64,000 nucleotides of DNA, taken from Eutreptiella sp. 'Long Island Sound 2002'. Its lineage: Eukaryota > Euglenozoa > Euglenophyceae > Eutreptiales > Eutreptiaceae. The notes under the pieces are model-generated. The model saw only the letters and a list, made by a program, of their open reading frames with translations, was not told the origin of the DNA and searched no databases. The stretch is from positions 58,875,408-58,939,407 of the forward strand of contig OZ038378.1 of NCBI GenBank assembly GCA_964036045.1, written 5' to 3'. The position numbers and the translations under genes were made by a program. This document shows positions 33,023 to 42,690 of this stretch, one piece after another; position 1 is the first letter of the stretch, and every line of letters starts with the position of its first letter.

Positions 33023-34293
33023 TTGATCACTAGATTCGGGCCACCTCGCTCTCCTGTCGCCATCCTGTCGCCTCCCTGTCGCCTCCCCGTCGCTGTTTTG
33101 GCACTTTTAGCCCCCTGTCGCTCCCCTGTCGCTTGCCTGTCGCTCTCCTGTCGCTATCCTGTCGCTCCCCTGTCGCTCCCCTGTCGCTTCCCTGTCGCTT
33201 TCCTGCCGCCCTCCTGGCGCTATCCTGTCGCTTCTTGTCGCTTCCTGTTGTTTCCTGTCGCCATGCTAATTTTGCCTGGCGCCTTCCTGTCGCTCTCCTT
33301 TCGCTCTCCTTTCGTTCCCTCCTGTCGCTCTCCTGTCGCTCTTTCCTGTTGCCTCCCTGTCGCCCTCCTGTCGCTTGCCTGTCGTCTTCCTGCCGCCTTG
33401 CTGTCGCCTCCCTGTCGCCTCCCTGTCGCCTCCCTGTCGCCCAATGTGGTAACTTGTCGCTCTCCTGTTGCTTGCCTGTCGCTTGCCTGTCGCTTTCCTG
33501 TCGTCTTCCTGCCGCCTCCCTGTCGCCTCCCTGTCGCCTTTCTGTCGCCCAACGTGATAACCTGTCGCTCTCCTGTCGCTACACTTATCTTTATCATTTA
33601 GTTCTCAGTTTCAGGCGAAATCTACCTGCGTAATGAATCGATAAAAGATGAAAATTCCCCAAACGCTAAAAGTTTATCCATCTAACAATGAAATGACACC
33701 TTCATAAGAATCCAAATAAATGTAAAACATTTGTTCTCATTTTCTTTGCATATATCCACCTGTATAAAAATCCGTGTACTATTTTGTCCCACTTGTTGTC
33801 TTCCACAGGCCTGTCGCTCTCCTGTCGCACCCCTGTCGCCTTCCTGTCGCCTTCCTGTCGCCTTCCTGCCGCAAAAAAACACCCCGCCGCTCTCCTTTCG
33901 CTCTCCTGTCGCTCTCCTGTCGCTTTCTCATGTCGCTTCCCTGTCGCTTTCCTGTCGCCGCTAGCCCTGTTGCCCTCCTGTCGTCTTCCTGTCGCTTTCC
34001 TGTCGCTTATCCTGTCGCTATGTCTTGTTTCCTGTCACTTCCCTGTCGTCTCCCTATCGCCACCCTGTCGCCGCCCTGTCGCCCTCCTGTCGCCCTCCTG
34101 TCGCACCTCCCCTGTCGCCTTCCTGTCGCCTGCCTGTCGCTTCCTGTCGCTTCCCTGCCGCTTTCCTGCCGCTGGCCTGTCGTCTTCCTGTCGCCACCCT
34201 GTCGTCTTCCTGTCGCCACCCTGTCGCCTTCCTGTCGCTCCCTGCCGCATTTCACCGTCGCCAGCCTCGCGTGGCCCGAATCTACCGGATCAA
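33023..34293. mobile_element. Nested element C: inverted repeats enclosing a CCTGTCGC minisatellite
   Basis: The left end TTGATCACTAGATTCGGGCC and the right end, reversed, TTGATCCGGTAGATTCGGGC match over ~22 bp with two or three differences. The 1.27 kb between them is nearly all a ~10-bp tandem repeat, apart from a ~210-bp AT-rich core (33596-33804). It interrupts coding between the N-terminal exon and the GDG exon of transposon A. It has no coding capacity and may be a non-autonomous element or an expanded intron with a hairpin-like outline. Confidence 0.65.
33055..34255. repeat. Minisatellite of CCTGTCGC units in two blocks
   Basis: About 90-100 tandem units of NNCCTGTCGC (8-12 bp, mostly 10) lie in 33055-33590 and 33805-34255. 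Variation is concentrated in the two spacer bases and occasional TGCCGC or TGTCGT variants. Open frames within it are repeat artefacts. Confidence 0.9.
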
Positions 34294-34534
34294 CTACGTT
34301 TTCACACATCCTTGCCTCTATGAAACTCTACAGCCCAGCAAAGATAGGTTGGTTTTCATTGTGAGTGGCGATGGTTATCCTGTAGCGGGTGTAAGCTGGA
34401 CTCTGCTTACCATTCGCATCCAAAGTCATCAGCATCTAGCCCGCAATGCAGCACACATTTGGGTTTTAGAGCTGGCATACTGTGGTCACTCCAATCTGAA
34501 GGATTTGCGCCGGGTCTGGAAGAAGAATCTGAGG
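34294..34534 (+). pseudogene. Transposon A transposase exon with first acidic motif (SGDG)
   Basis: The frame reads DRLVFIVSGDGYPVAGVSWT, with Asp at 34370-34372, then a variable stretch and LKDLRRVWKKNLR. Transposon B has DHPYLLIVRGDGFHVEQGHG at the same relative place, followed by a similar DL....KK segment. I take this as the first catalytic Asp of an RNase H-like transposase. The exon ends with codon AGG directly before GTATGT (34535), splice phase 0. Confidence 0.7.
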
Positions 34535-34652
34535 GTATGTTATTTCTTCAAATATTGCCTTCGTTCGAACCTTCGACCGTTCAAACGAAGCTTTTCCTTC
34601 GAACGAACTTGTTTTTCGAAGAAAATTTTGATTGCGGTTTGCACGTTACCAG
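34535..34652 (+). repeat. Transposon A intron holding a palindrome array
   Basis: The 118-bp intron runs GTATGT...TTACCAG. Removing it joins two frames that are both homologous to transposon B. It contains CTTCGTTCGAACC, GTTCAAACGAAG, CTTCGAACGAAC and TTCGAAG within ~70 bp, the same words as in the element's terminal arrays. Confidence 0.8.
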
Positions 34653-35681
34653 GTCCTGCAGCGGATCATAACTACGCGATCTGTCGTCGTGAAGGGCGCA
34701 CGCTGTGCGGCAAGTGTTATGCGGGGCGGAGATTTACCGTTTTTGAACACGTTTTTGGGACTTACTGAGCATTGGTATATACCGTCAGTTCACAACTTGG
34801 GCCTTTGGAACCCTCTCAAGAGGCGGTACCTGGGCTGTGCTCGGCACAGAACGCGCACTGGTGATGCGTCCTGACTTGGCAAGACCCCTGTCTGCAAGGG
34901 AGCTCGTGGCTGCACTTCGAAACCTTTGCTTCAAGTACCACGACACCATGCCATTATTTATGTTCTTCATATGCTTATGCGAATTGGTGCTTTGCTTGGG
35001 GAATACTTAGAAAGGCTATGCTTGTCCGCCAGCAGGGAAGCACAGAACGCTATCAATAACATGCTGAAAATTGCTCCGTGTGGTTGGCAGCTAGGTGGAA
35101 CTTGTAGACCTGATGGACAAGAAACGAAGCGTTTTTTTTATATGGGATGGTATTCCTCAAATTTGTTTTGGGTTGGCCGACGGGCACTTGACTAACCACG
35201 CTGTCATCAGGTTGCCGGAAGTGTTGCAACAGCTCCATCGCACCTGTCAGCGCATCGACATTGACCTCCCAGCGGAATGTCGGCAGGCGGCCTGGGAATT
35301 TCGCGCACACTGTTAGCCCGATACCCATTCTAATTATCTGATAATCTTGGAGTTCGATGTGCCCAGAATCCTAGAGGCAATAGCACCTTACGGGCTTGGG
35401 ATGTACTGCCAGGACTTGCCTGAAACCACGAATGCCAAGCTAAAGGATTTCTACTTGCGGTTCACAAACAGAGGGGGCAGCACCACAGATGACTACCAGC
35501 CCTCTGCTCTACTACAAACCATGGAGCATGCCTTCCCGTACACACACTCCCATATTGTAGCTCACGGTACAACGCGCCCGATCTCTTGCCCAAACGCTGC
35601 ATTTTTCGAATCTTTAATAGACAATGCCGCTCAATGGTGCTGACGAAGGAAGACAAGGCCGATGTCGCAGGACTGGTGGTG
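34653..35681 (+). pseudogene. Transposon A transposase exon with GGD and Glu motifs
   Basis: The exon opens VLQRIITTRSVVVKGARCA and continues MRGGDLPFLNTFLGL, Asp at 34731-34733; transposon B has IIGGDSPRLCNILGL. After frameshifts near 34870 and 34990 and a less clear middle part, the last third reads CQDLPETTNAKLKDFYLRFT (Glu at 35422-35424), matching B's GDIVESLNYVFKNNFLTT. This supplies the second Asp and the final Glu of a D-D-E catalytic triad. A TGA at 35641 interrupts the frame shortly before the splice site GTATGT at 35682 (phase 2). The motif order is like that of a group of uncharacterised eukaryotic transposase-like proteins with SGDG and GGD-x-(K/P)FL-x-LGL; that link is from memory. 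Confidence 0.7.
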
Positions 35682-35847
35682 GTATGTCTTTTTCTCGAAC
35701 CCCTGCAGGCATGCGTTGTAGTCCTTCGATTTTAGCCTTCGTTCAAATCTTCGAATCCTCGAACGAACTCTCGTTGGAAGATTTTTCTTCGTTCAAATAT
35801 TCGAATCTTCGTTCGAAGATATTTTTGAATCTCACGAGTTGCTTCAG
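35682..35847 (+). repeat. Transposon A intron holding a palindrome array
   Basis: The 166-bp intron runs GTATGT...GCTTCAG in phase 2; joining keeps one frame (QDWW to WRTELMPQ). It carries at least seven TTCGTTC/TTCGAA words between 35725 and 35818. Confidence 0.75.
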
Positions 35848-36728
35848 GCGCACCGAACTTATGCCCCAGCGTCACGATCTTCGCCAGGAACACCTTCCCA
35901 GAGTAGTACACAACTGGCTCAGCCCCCAGCCGCAGCGGTCAGCGGATTTGGAGCCGTCACCATCCCCTCTTCGCCGTTTGGATGACCCGCTAGATTTTGG
36001 ATCCAAGGATTCAGAAGAATATGATCCGGATTACGTGGTGGTGAACGAAGTGTTCGATGTCAGCGCCAAGTTCGACACTTGCTGCCAGGTCATCGTAGAA
36101 TCTGGAGTCAGCCGCCCCTACCTTGACCTCATTCTAGGGAGATCCGTACCCAATCAGCATACGCCCATTTTCAGGGACCCGAACTACGCTTGGCTTGCGC
36201 CACTGTCAACCTATGGGCGCTGTTTCGGAAAGTGGTTATCAGCCAATTGCAAAGATGTGTCTGTCAAGAGGGACTTGCCTTGTGCACTGGTCGCATGCGC
36301 CTTCCCTTTCGCAGTCCCGAACAAAAAAGGCACCCCAACCCCTATTATACGTCTGCTTGCGCTTGTTTGGCACGCCTACGGCGCCGTGGAGAGCTGACGT
36401 GAAGACCGTACCGTGATGCTCAGATTCCCCTCCTCAGAGCCCCCAGGGTGGCGCAAATGTACATCAGCGGGCCGCCTGAAAGGCGTCAAGGTCACCGCTC
36501 AGGCGCGGGGTGGTGGTGAAGCAGCCAGGTCGGACGAAGGAGCGCAGCAAGCCGGGGGAGTACAACAAGTGCAAAGCACAACACTGTCGAAGTGGCAGAC
36601 GGTGCTGCAGGCAGCAGTTGCAGCAGGAGTGCAGCATGGCTACAAGGGAGGGGACATTCCTGAATGGGGGGTACCGCATTTACCTTGTAGCTGAGCGCTT
36701 TTGACCATGCATGCGTCCTGTACGTCAT
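35848..36728 (+). pseudogene. Transposon A, downstream coding exon
   Basis: An open frame of about 180 codons continues from the previous exon (RTELMPQRHDLRQEHLPRVV to HAYGAVES, stop at 36396). Coding-like frames continue to ~36704 with a Lys/Arg/Cys-rich segment (KCKAQHCRSGRRCC) that could be a degraded zinc finger. No catalytic motif is seen. The 5' splice site of the next intron could not be fixed. Confidence 0.45.
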
Positions 36729-36833
36729 TCTTCGAAAACCATTCTTCGTTCGAAGAAAAAAACATTCGTTCAAACTTTCGAATCTTTGAACGAAGATTGT
36801 ATTCGAAGTCTTTTACCGCTCCACTGCCCACAG
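36729..36833 (+). repeat. Transposon A intron portion holding a palindrome array
   Basis: Words TTCGAAAACC, CTTCGTTCGAAG, TTCGTTC and TTCGAATC lie between 36729 and 36807. The 3' border is CACTGCCCACAG (36833). The donor site is not identified. Confidence 0.6.
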
Positions 36834-37709
36834 GTTGCATTCCCCTGAGGCAACCGAAGAAAAAGCGTCGACCACCAGTGCTGGTGTGCGGGGCAAAGAT
36901 CCACAAACCGTTGTGTCCGCACAACGGGCAAAGAACCTTGCCGAGAATCTCTCGTCTTACAAGAAGACAAAGCAGCCGAAGAAGAGACGACGAGAAAAGC
37001 CAGCAGCTGAGCAACCTCCGAAGAAAAAGGCAAAGCTGCTGCCGGGTGACAGTTCGGAGAGTGAGGAGTTCGAAGAGACTGAAGAAGATGAGGAGGAGGA
37101 GTCACCTTCCGGAGATGAGGAGGAGGAGCCGCCTTCTGGAAATGATGACGATGAAGGCGAAACTCAGGAGACACAGATTCCAGACCGAGAAGCACTGCCG
37201 TGGGCATGGATTCCCCTCCAACAAGAGGAGCAGTGTGGAGCGTGGAGAGGAGTGCCGGTTTCGAAGTGGTGCCCCTGGCGAATGGAGATACCCAGGGACC
37301 TCCTGCAACAGAAGACCAAACTGGGCTGTGCCGGTACAATCTATTGGGTCCCTGCAGACTACAAGTCTGCTGTGTGGCATTCCGTGGGGGAGTATTGTGT
37401 TGCGGCCCGAAGCTCTGCAACGGAGGAGGAGTGCAAAAACCCGGCGGCAGTGGCGTCAGCAACCTGTGACGTGCCAGCTCCAACTGCCAGGAAGAAGAAG
37501 GTGAAGGCAAAGAGGCCAAAGAAGAAGAGGAAGACGCTAACGAAGAGTAGTGGCAAGCAAGAAGAAGAAGATGCCGGAGAGGGAGACAAAGAGGATACGG
37601 AAAAGACAAACGAGGTTGCAGTACAAGTGTCAGGCAGTGAGTCCCGGCCAGGACTGAGAAAGCTACATTGGACAGGGACACTGGTGGTTTTGCACTTCTG
37701 TTGTTGCCT
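36834..37709 (+). CDS. Transposon A, acidic C-terminal exon with nuclear-localisation-like clusters
   Basis: About 290 open codons between a 3' splice site (CCACAG, 36833) and a 5' splice site (GTATGT, 37710). It has basic clusters KKTKQPKKRRREK and AKRPKKKRK, typical of nuclear localisation signals, and two acidic blocks (SESEEFEETEEDEEEE and DEEEEPP). A Trp-rich middle part (LPWAWIPL, WRGVP, WCPWRMEIP, YWVPADYKSAVWH) may be a small folded domain. The frame is intact over its whole length. No known function is assigned. Confidence 0.55.
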
Positions 37710-37838
37710 GTATGTGCATTTGTAAACGCCGCGTCGTTTTCTTCGAAAAATATCTTCGTTCGAACAATCGAAGGTTCGTTCGGAGAAAAGTCCGCCACAT
37801 TTGGAAAACACATTTCCAGGGCATTTAGGTGGTTGCAG
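37710..37838 (+). repeat. Transposon A last intron with palindrome array
   Basis: A 129-bp intron, GTATGT...GGTTGCAG, holding TTCGAAAAA, CTTCGTTCGAAC, TCGAAGG and TTCGTTCGG. Confidence 0.7.
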
Positions 37839-37880
37839 GCTGAATCCAAAGAAACAAACCCTCACAAATACCTGTGTTGA
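37839..37880 (+). CDS. Transposon A terminal mini-exon
   Basis: After the splice site the sequence reads AESKETNPHKYLC and stops at 37878-37880. The reading phase relative to the previous exon is not proven. Confidence 0.35.
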   Translation, partial: AESKETNPHKYLC

Positions 37881-37921
37881 GCATTTTATCACAATGTTTG
37901 CAGCAAAACGGCCATCCCAAA

Positions 37922-37992
37922 GGCGTTCGAAGAGTTCAAAGTTTTCTTCGTTCGAAGAAATAATCTTCGTTCGAAGGTTTCGTTCGAGGAAA
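37922..37992. repeat. Transposon A, right subterminal palindrome array
   Basis: GCGTTCGAAGAG, TTCTTCGTTCGAAG, CTTCGTTCGAAGG and TTCGTTCGAGG in 70 bp, mirror image of the left array. Confidence 0.75.
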
Positions 37993-38011
37993 ATACCCCC
38001 AGCGGTGGGTC

Positions 38012-39277
38012 CCGTGGGCTCAGCATAATATGGTTCCGAATCCTCATACTGGATACTACGCGGTGGGGGCACATTGACTAATGTGACGGGAGCAATCAGG
38101 ACGTGGAGAGCATGAGGAGATTCCCTCATCGCATGAGCCATACCTTGGAGGTTGAGATCCTCAAAGAACTCAGGACCCAAGGACTCTTCAGCCTCAGTAC
38201 GACAGTCAGGATCATTAAGACCACTGTGCAGGAGATTCAGAACACCAGAGGTGATGGTCTTATGGTGATCCAGGCGATCAGGACACCGAGAGGGGTCAGC
38301 AGTGATTTCTTGATTAGCAGAAGGGGCGTCCAGAGTCACCTGGGCCCTGTATTGCGGACAGAGCAGAGCATCAGCTCTCCTCTGGGCATCCATCTTGTCC
38401 CGAGTCCCTGTTTCCAGGCTGGCACACTCATAATGAAAGCAGGGGTAGTGACTGGCTGCGCGCAGATCGCTATACCCGCTGCAGTGACCATGGCACTTGG
38501 CTGTATGGCTGCACGGGGGTTCAGACTCACTCCCTTCGCGAGATATGGACAGCCGATCACTGAGGGCATCATTTTGGGCCTTTTTCTGGGCTTCCCAGTC
38601 CTCATACCCCTTGAGGTCAGCGTCCAAATCATGGAAGTCGGTGTCCTCCGCAAGCCCCGCAGGATAGGCCCACCGGCTCATCCCGTAGGCGACATCATTG
38701 GCCTTACCTACAATTTTTACACTTACACTTACGCTTACACTTACAACAATTTTGTACCGGGGGAGGAAATCATGCCAACGGTTGCGACGACCGAGGGTCC
38801 CAGCAATCGTTCAGAGATCCTCCTTTCACAACGACTCAGGGGACTTGTGGTCCGTGAAAACAGTGACTTTACGCCCTGATATCCAGCTCTTGAACTTCAG
38901 GAGGCGAGACACCAGTGCGTAGGTCTCCTTGTCTCGCACAGACCACGCCCTTTGCCCAGTAAAGCCCAAGGCTTTGCCCTCCGAACCATACCAGATCTTG
39001 CCTTCGAGGCTTTTTGAGTAGAAGGCGCAAGGAGCCCAGCTACCACCAGCTAATTGCTGCTCCAACACACCGCCTATGCCGCAATCCGAGGTATCAGTGT
39101 GGATCGCATATTCACCTGTGTCATTGGGGATATACACTCCACACTGATGGCACAGTGCCTCTTTGATTTTGGCAAAACTCGGCCTCATGATCTCAGTCCA
39201 TTCCCTGAAGTTGGAATCCTTGCGGACCTTGCATTTGCTTCCCTCAGGCGCTCTCTCAGACTTCCCTTTCAGGCTAA
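38012..39277 (-). pseudogene. Ty3/gypsy RNase H domain and RNase H-integrase linker
   Basis: On the minus strand from 39277: SLKGKSERAPEGSKC, FREWTEIMRPSFAKIKEAL, then YAIHTDTSDCGIGGVLEQQ (first catalytic Asp), PCAFYSKSL, WSVRDKETYALV (Glu) and VTVFTDHKSPESL (Asp): a gypsy-type RNase H. A stop and small shift follow near 38800-38826; the frame then gives WHDFLPRYKIVV, a run of Val-Ser from a GTAAGT tandem repeat (38700-38760), GKANDV and MSRWAYPAGLAEDTDFHD. The linker continues to 38012, where transposon A begins. SRWAYPAG after RNase H is familiar to me from algal/protist gypsy elements, which is weak taxonomic evidence. Confidence 0.87.
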
Positions 39278-39320
39278 CCCTGCGTGCTCATTTGGATCAG
39301 GTACTTTACACAGTGGTTTT

Positions 39321-39394
39321 CCCCGGTTTAACCCGGTTGAACTCAGAAGGGGCGCGGTTGAACCGCTGAACCGCGGTTGAACCGCGGTTGAACC
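39321..39394. repeat. Transposon B, left subterminal GGTTGAACC array
   Basis: CGGTTTAACC, CGGTTGAACTC, CGGTTGAACCG, CTGAACCGC and two CGGTTGAACC(G/A)C words in 74 bp. Each word is a GGTT/AACC inverted repeat with a one-base centre. Confidence 0.82.
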
Positions 39395-39479
39395 ACCGCC
39401 AGCGCTGGCGGCGGCGGCTGCGCCACCGGAGCGCGCTTTTCTGAACAAAATATTTGCATAACCACCTGAAACTGACGCG

Positions 39480-39745
39480 TGAAGAACCTCTTTTAAAGAA
39501 TGTCCCAGCACTGGCTGCAAGTGGTGAGCGACCACTACAGCTGGTTGGGGGGACCAACAGCTGGTGGACGACTTGTTCACCTTTTTTTGCACAATGGGAA
39601 CGACAGTACGCCTATGGAAAAAACTTGCTGACGGAATTGGTAACACACAGAGGGCTTCCAAACAGACAAAAAGGGCTACAAAAAAAGCTTTCACAGGATC
39701 CGACGCTGTGCGCCTCATTCTGGACCTTGCGATGCCGAAGCGAAG
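39480..39745 (+). pseudogene. Transposon B transposase, N-terminal exon
   Basis: Coding-like sequence LKNVPALAASGERPLQLVGGTN shifts frame at a G run (39547-39552) and continues VDDLFTFFCTMGTTVRLWKK ... KQTKRATKKAFTGSDAVRLI ... LAMPKRR. It aligns with the first exon of transposon A in the FF, KQT and AV.L.L motifs. The splice donor GTATGT starts at 39746 in phase 2. Confidence 0.65.
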
Positions 39746-40044
39746 GTATGTGCCATAATGCACACATGCCTACAAGTGGTTCAACGTGGTTCAACGGTGC
39801 GGTTGAACCCTTATCACAAATTAACAATTGTGATTGTGCTTCATGACAACGTTTGCACGGCAAAATAATCGCTTCATCTTGCCCAAAGCATGAACATATG
39901 AGTTGCAACGTGTTGCCCGCGTCACAAATGTGAATACTTTGTGGTTTGTACGATTGGAAGCTTTTTCGTGCCATGACGGCACTCCATTCAACCCTAGGTT
40001 CAACCGCGCACTTTATCCCAATTTCTTGGTTCAACCGTCCCTAG
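39746..40044 (+). repeat. Transposon B intron 1 with GGTTGAACC words
   Basis: A 299-bp intron, GTATGT...CCCTAG; splicing joins PKRR to YKKLISWADAKEK in one frame. It holds GGTTCAACG (twice), CGGTTGAACCC, ATTCAACC, GGTTCAACCG (twice): the same word in both orientations. Confidence 0.8.
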
Positions 40045-41458
40045 GTACAAGAAGCTTATTTCGTGGGCCGATGCCAAAGAGAAGAAAACCCGTGCAAGCA
40101 CCGTCCCATGGACACATTGCTTTCCGTCATATGCAACAATGGATAAAGCTTGGTCCACGTTAAGTGAGAGACAAGTACTAAAAACGACCATAAAGGATTG
40201 AAGAGTTGGGGTTCGTTGGGATGTGGATGATTGGATACAATATATAGGTGATCAAAGGGATGTGCTAGAAGAAATGCACTTCCGAAGATTTGGGGATGAT
40301 CACCCCTATTTACTTATAGTGCGTGGTGATGGGTTTCATGTGGAGCAAGGTCATGGTGCTAAATTGCACGTAGTTTCGCAAACCACATTGAAAAAGCACG
40401 ACCCTTGCTCTACAATTGAACCCTTGACCTTACTCTCGTAAGTGAGCATGAAACGGATCTTGTACGTGTCCTCTTTGGACAGACACTAAAAAAATACAAC
40501 AAATTATTGACCATGGCTACATGTTGCTCCGAGGGTTTTGGGTGCGAACGGTTGTCATTATTGGAGGCGATAGCCCTAGGCTTTGCAATATACTTGGTCT
40601 ATCAACATTTTATGAAATTGGTTCAATTTATTCTTTTGCGACATCGTGTAGGGAGAGAGAAAGATGGGTAGGGTGTGATTGGCGACGAAGTACAAGACTT
40701 GAAGCAAAAGTCCTAAAGTATAGGAACCAAGGAGTTAGTTGTGTTGGTGCAAAAGGGTGCATCGAAAGTCCACTATTGAAAGTGGATTTCCGTATAGGGT
40801 GTGTCATCATGTGTGTTCTTCAGCTTGTGGCGAATACTTAACAACAATTGTGCGCACACGAGCCACAATGTTGACAGTACCACAACGATCCAAGGGTCAA
40901 AGCCTCCTAAAGGATGTTAGGACCAATATTTCTTTGGAAGGCCGGTCCTTCCCCGATGGGGAAGAGACATGGCACTTGTTTGCCAATTGGTTGCACATTG
41001 CAAGGAGTTTGCATCTAACACCACATGTCACCACTATCGTTCAGGACATGGGGAAATTGCTAACCGCTATCTATCGCTGGACATATGATCCATTCCTCCA
41101 AGGGTGTGCACAAATTGCAAAAAGGTTTCAAAACACTATATGTCTCCATAAACGATCACCCTACTTGCTTTGGCTCCGCAACGAGGGAGCCATCGTATTG
41201 GATAATTTGCAACCTTCGGGGGGGACCATGTTTTGTGGCGACATTGTTGAGTCGCTTAACTATGTCTTCAAAAACAATTTTCTAACCACAAGTTCCCAGG
41301 CTGGTGGTCGTAAGGCTACCAAGGAGGAAAAGAATGAGGCAATGCTCCGACACGCGCACAAGCGCACCTTCCTCTACAAGGAGATGCCACGATGGGACGG
41401 GCGGCGACGACAGGATTATAAGCACGTAGTGCACACTCAATTTGAAGTTGGCAACTAG
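40045..41458 (+). pseudogene. Transposon B transposase, catalytic exon (GDG, GGD, Glu)
   Basis: The frame YKKLISWADAKEKKTR meets a TGA near 40199, then continues to HPYLLIVRGDGFHVEQGHGA (Asp 40328-40330). After a stop near 40439 and a shift, HGYMLLRGFWVRTVVIIGGD SPRLCNILGL gives the second Asp (40569-40571). A further shift leads to 40835-41458: SRSFPDGEETWHLFANW-like helical text, then GDIVESLNYVFKNNFLTTSS with Glu at 41249-41251. D-D-E spacing and flanking residues match transposon A. The product would be a cut-and-paste transposase; this copy cannot make it. Stop TAG at 41456 sits just before the next splice donor and may itself be a lesion. Confidence 0.7.
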
Positions 41459-41461
41459 GAG

Positions 41462-41547
41462 GTTTGTGTGTGGTTCAATCGTTGTTCAGGAGGTTCACCC
41501 GTGCGGTTGAACCGGCTTCCGTACGGTTTCACCCCTGCTTCTCTCAG
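41462..41547 (+). repeat. Transposon B intron 2 with GGTTGAACC words
   Basis: An 86-bp intron-like segment, GTTTGTGTG...CTTCTCTCAG, containing GGTTCAATCG, GTTGTTCAGG, GGTTCACCCG, CGGTTGAACCGG and CGGTTTCACC. Almost the whole intron is made of these words. Confidence 0.7.
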
Positions 41548-42145
41548 GTGATTTTGTGCCATGGACAAGGAGTCTTTGGGGAAGGCTCTGCAGGACTGGC
41601 CTGCAGGCATTTGGTACGGGACAAGGCGCCGATCCACCAGCCGCGCCAGGCAGTTGTCGGGGGCCGTAAAGGTGCAGGGGCATCTCCGTGTGCAAGTTGC
41701 AGTGCAACCGAGGGGAGATCCGGACGTGGTCCGGCGCGTGAACGCACACACCCGAAGTGTACCCCCCCAACTAACCTACACTGCGTTCTCAGTGGTCCAT
41801 GGGGTGGGCGATCATCCCATGCTTGTATATAGGCATCCAAAGGATGACAGTCCCCTTACGGGGGAAATAGACCTGGATGATTTTGTGGGGTGGGAACTGT
41901 TTACCAGTGCCCTACTTTGTGCAAATGGGCCTTCTGGTCCTGCATGGATACGTTTGGGGCGTGATTTATTGAGGGGACACATTGTGGATCCTCGATCTGG
42001 GGTCAGGTCTAACGCTCTTAGGCCCCACGTGCCTCTGGCGTGGTCTGGACAGCACATTGTGCTCGTACCGTACACAGACATTGCCTGGGGACCCCTGCCT
42101 GTGGCGATGCAGAATGAACTGGTCACATTTGGCTTACCAAGGTGA
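41548..42145 (+). CDS. Transposon B, C-terminal coding block
   Basis: From an ATG at 41561, 194 open codons to a stop at 42143. The first third is Arg-rich (GTRRRSTSRARQLSG); the rest looks globular: HPMLVYRHPKDDSPLTGEID, DFVGWELFTSALLCANG, AWIRLGRDLLRGHIVDP. I do not recognise the domain. Its position corresponds to the acidic/Trp-rich last exon of transposon A, but I see no clear alignment. The frame is intact. Confidence 0.55.
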
Positions 42146-42180
42146 AGATGTGTTTTTTGTGTAGCGCTTCGTGCAACAGT

Positions 42181-42232
42181 GGTTGAACCGGTGAAGCCGG
42201 TGCAACCGCGCGCCTTTACAGCGGTTGAACCA
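42181..42232. repeat. Transposon B, array after the coding region
   Basis: GGTTGAACCGG, TGAAGCCGG, TGCAACCGCG and CGGTTGAACC within ~50 bp, just after the stop codon. About 390 bp of non-coding DNA separate it from the terminal array. Confidence 0.75.
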
Positions 42233-42622
42233 TCTCGAAAGCCGGTTACATTTTAGTGCAATCCATGAAGAAACAAGCTTCTGACAATCAACTGTAGGCT
42301 TGCATGTAATTATTGTTTACCAAAAAGGGTCCAAGGTCCTAAAGGGAATCCAAACAAGGCGGAGGGGTGTATGTCACCACGCCTAACGAAGAGTTGATGG
42401 TGAGACCCGGGCTGTTTCACCAATACAGCTGCTGCCACTGGCACCTAGGCCACCGCCGCCGTGAAATATGATCCAAGAGAACTAGGTCTCGAGTGTTTTG
42501 CACCAATGAGGTAAGAAGGTTTTCAAAAATATTCTTTTTAGGGGGTGTGGCATGTCTTGGAGGGCTGAAGAATAGCGGTTTTCAGGTTTCTACTTAACAA
42601 TTTGTTGCTGTACCAGGATAGG

Positions 42623-42690
42623 GGTTCAACCGTGGGGAGACCGTAATGAAAGTGCGCGGTTGAACTCGGTTGAACCACGGTTTCACTTGG
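42623..42690. repeat. Transposon B, right subterminal array
   Basis: GGTTCAACCG, GCGGTTGAACTCGG, TTGAACCACGG and GGTTTCAC, mirror image of the left terminal array. A CTGTACCAG just before it resembles a splice acceptor. Confidence 0.78.

Larger units (their letters stand above)
32254..38011 (+). mobile_element. DNA transposon A (DDE-like transposase, intron-borne palindrome arrays)
   Basis: A block inserted in the gypsy linker between RNase H and integrase: gypsy coding reads up to EPTGPTAGG on one side and resumes at SGSHGEDPDP on the other. The ends are inverted: the left end reads GACCCACTGGGGGCGATATT and the right end, reversed, GACCCACCGCTGGGGGTATT, both followed by TTC(T/C)T(T/C)GAACGAA. 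Exact ends and a target duplication are not certain. Inside are at least five exon-like coding blocks on the plus strand, introns with GT-AG borders, and clusters of TTCGAACGAA words in each readable intron and at both ends. A smaller element (33023-34293) is nested within it. The transposase is homologous to that of transposon B. Confidence 0.8.

Noticed and set aside
33055-34255. CCTGTCGC repeats as a CRISPR array
   Set aside because: Units are ~10 bp with 2-base spacers, no 25-40 bp repeat/spacer pattern and no cas genes, in a eukaryotic window.
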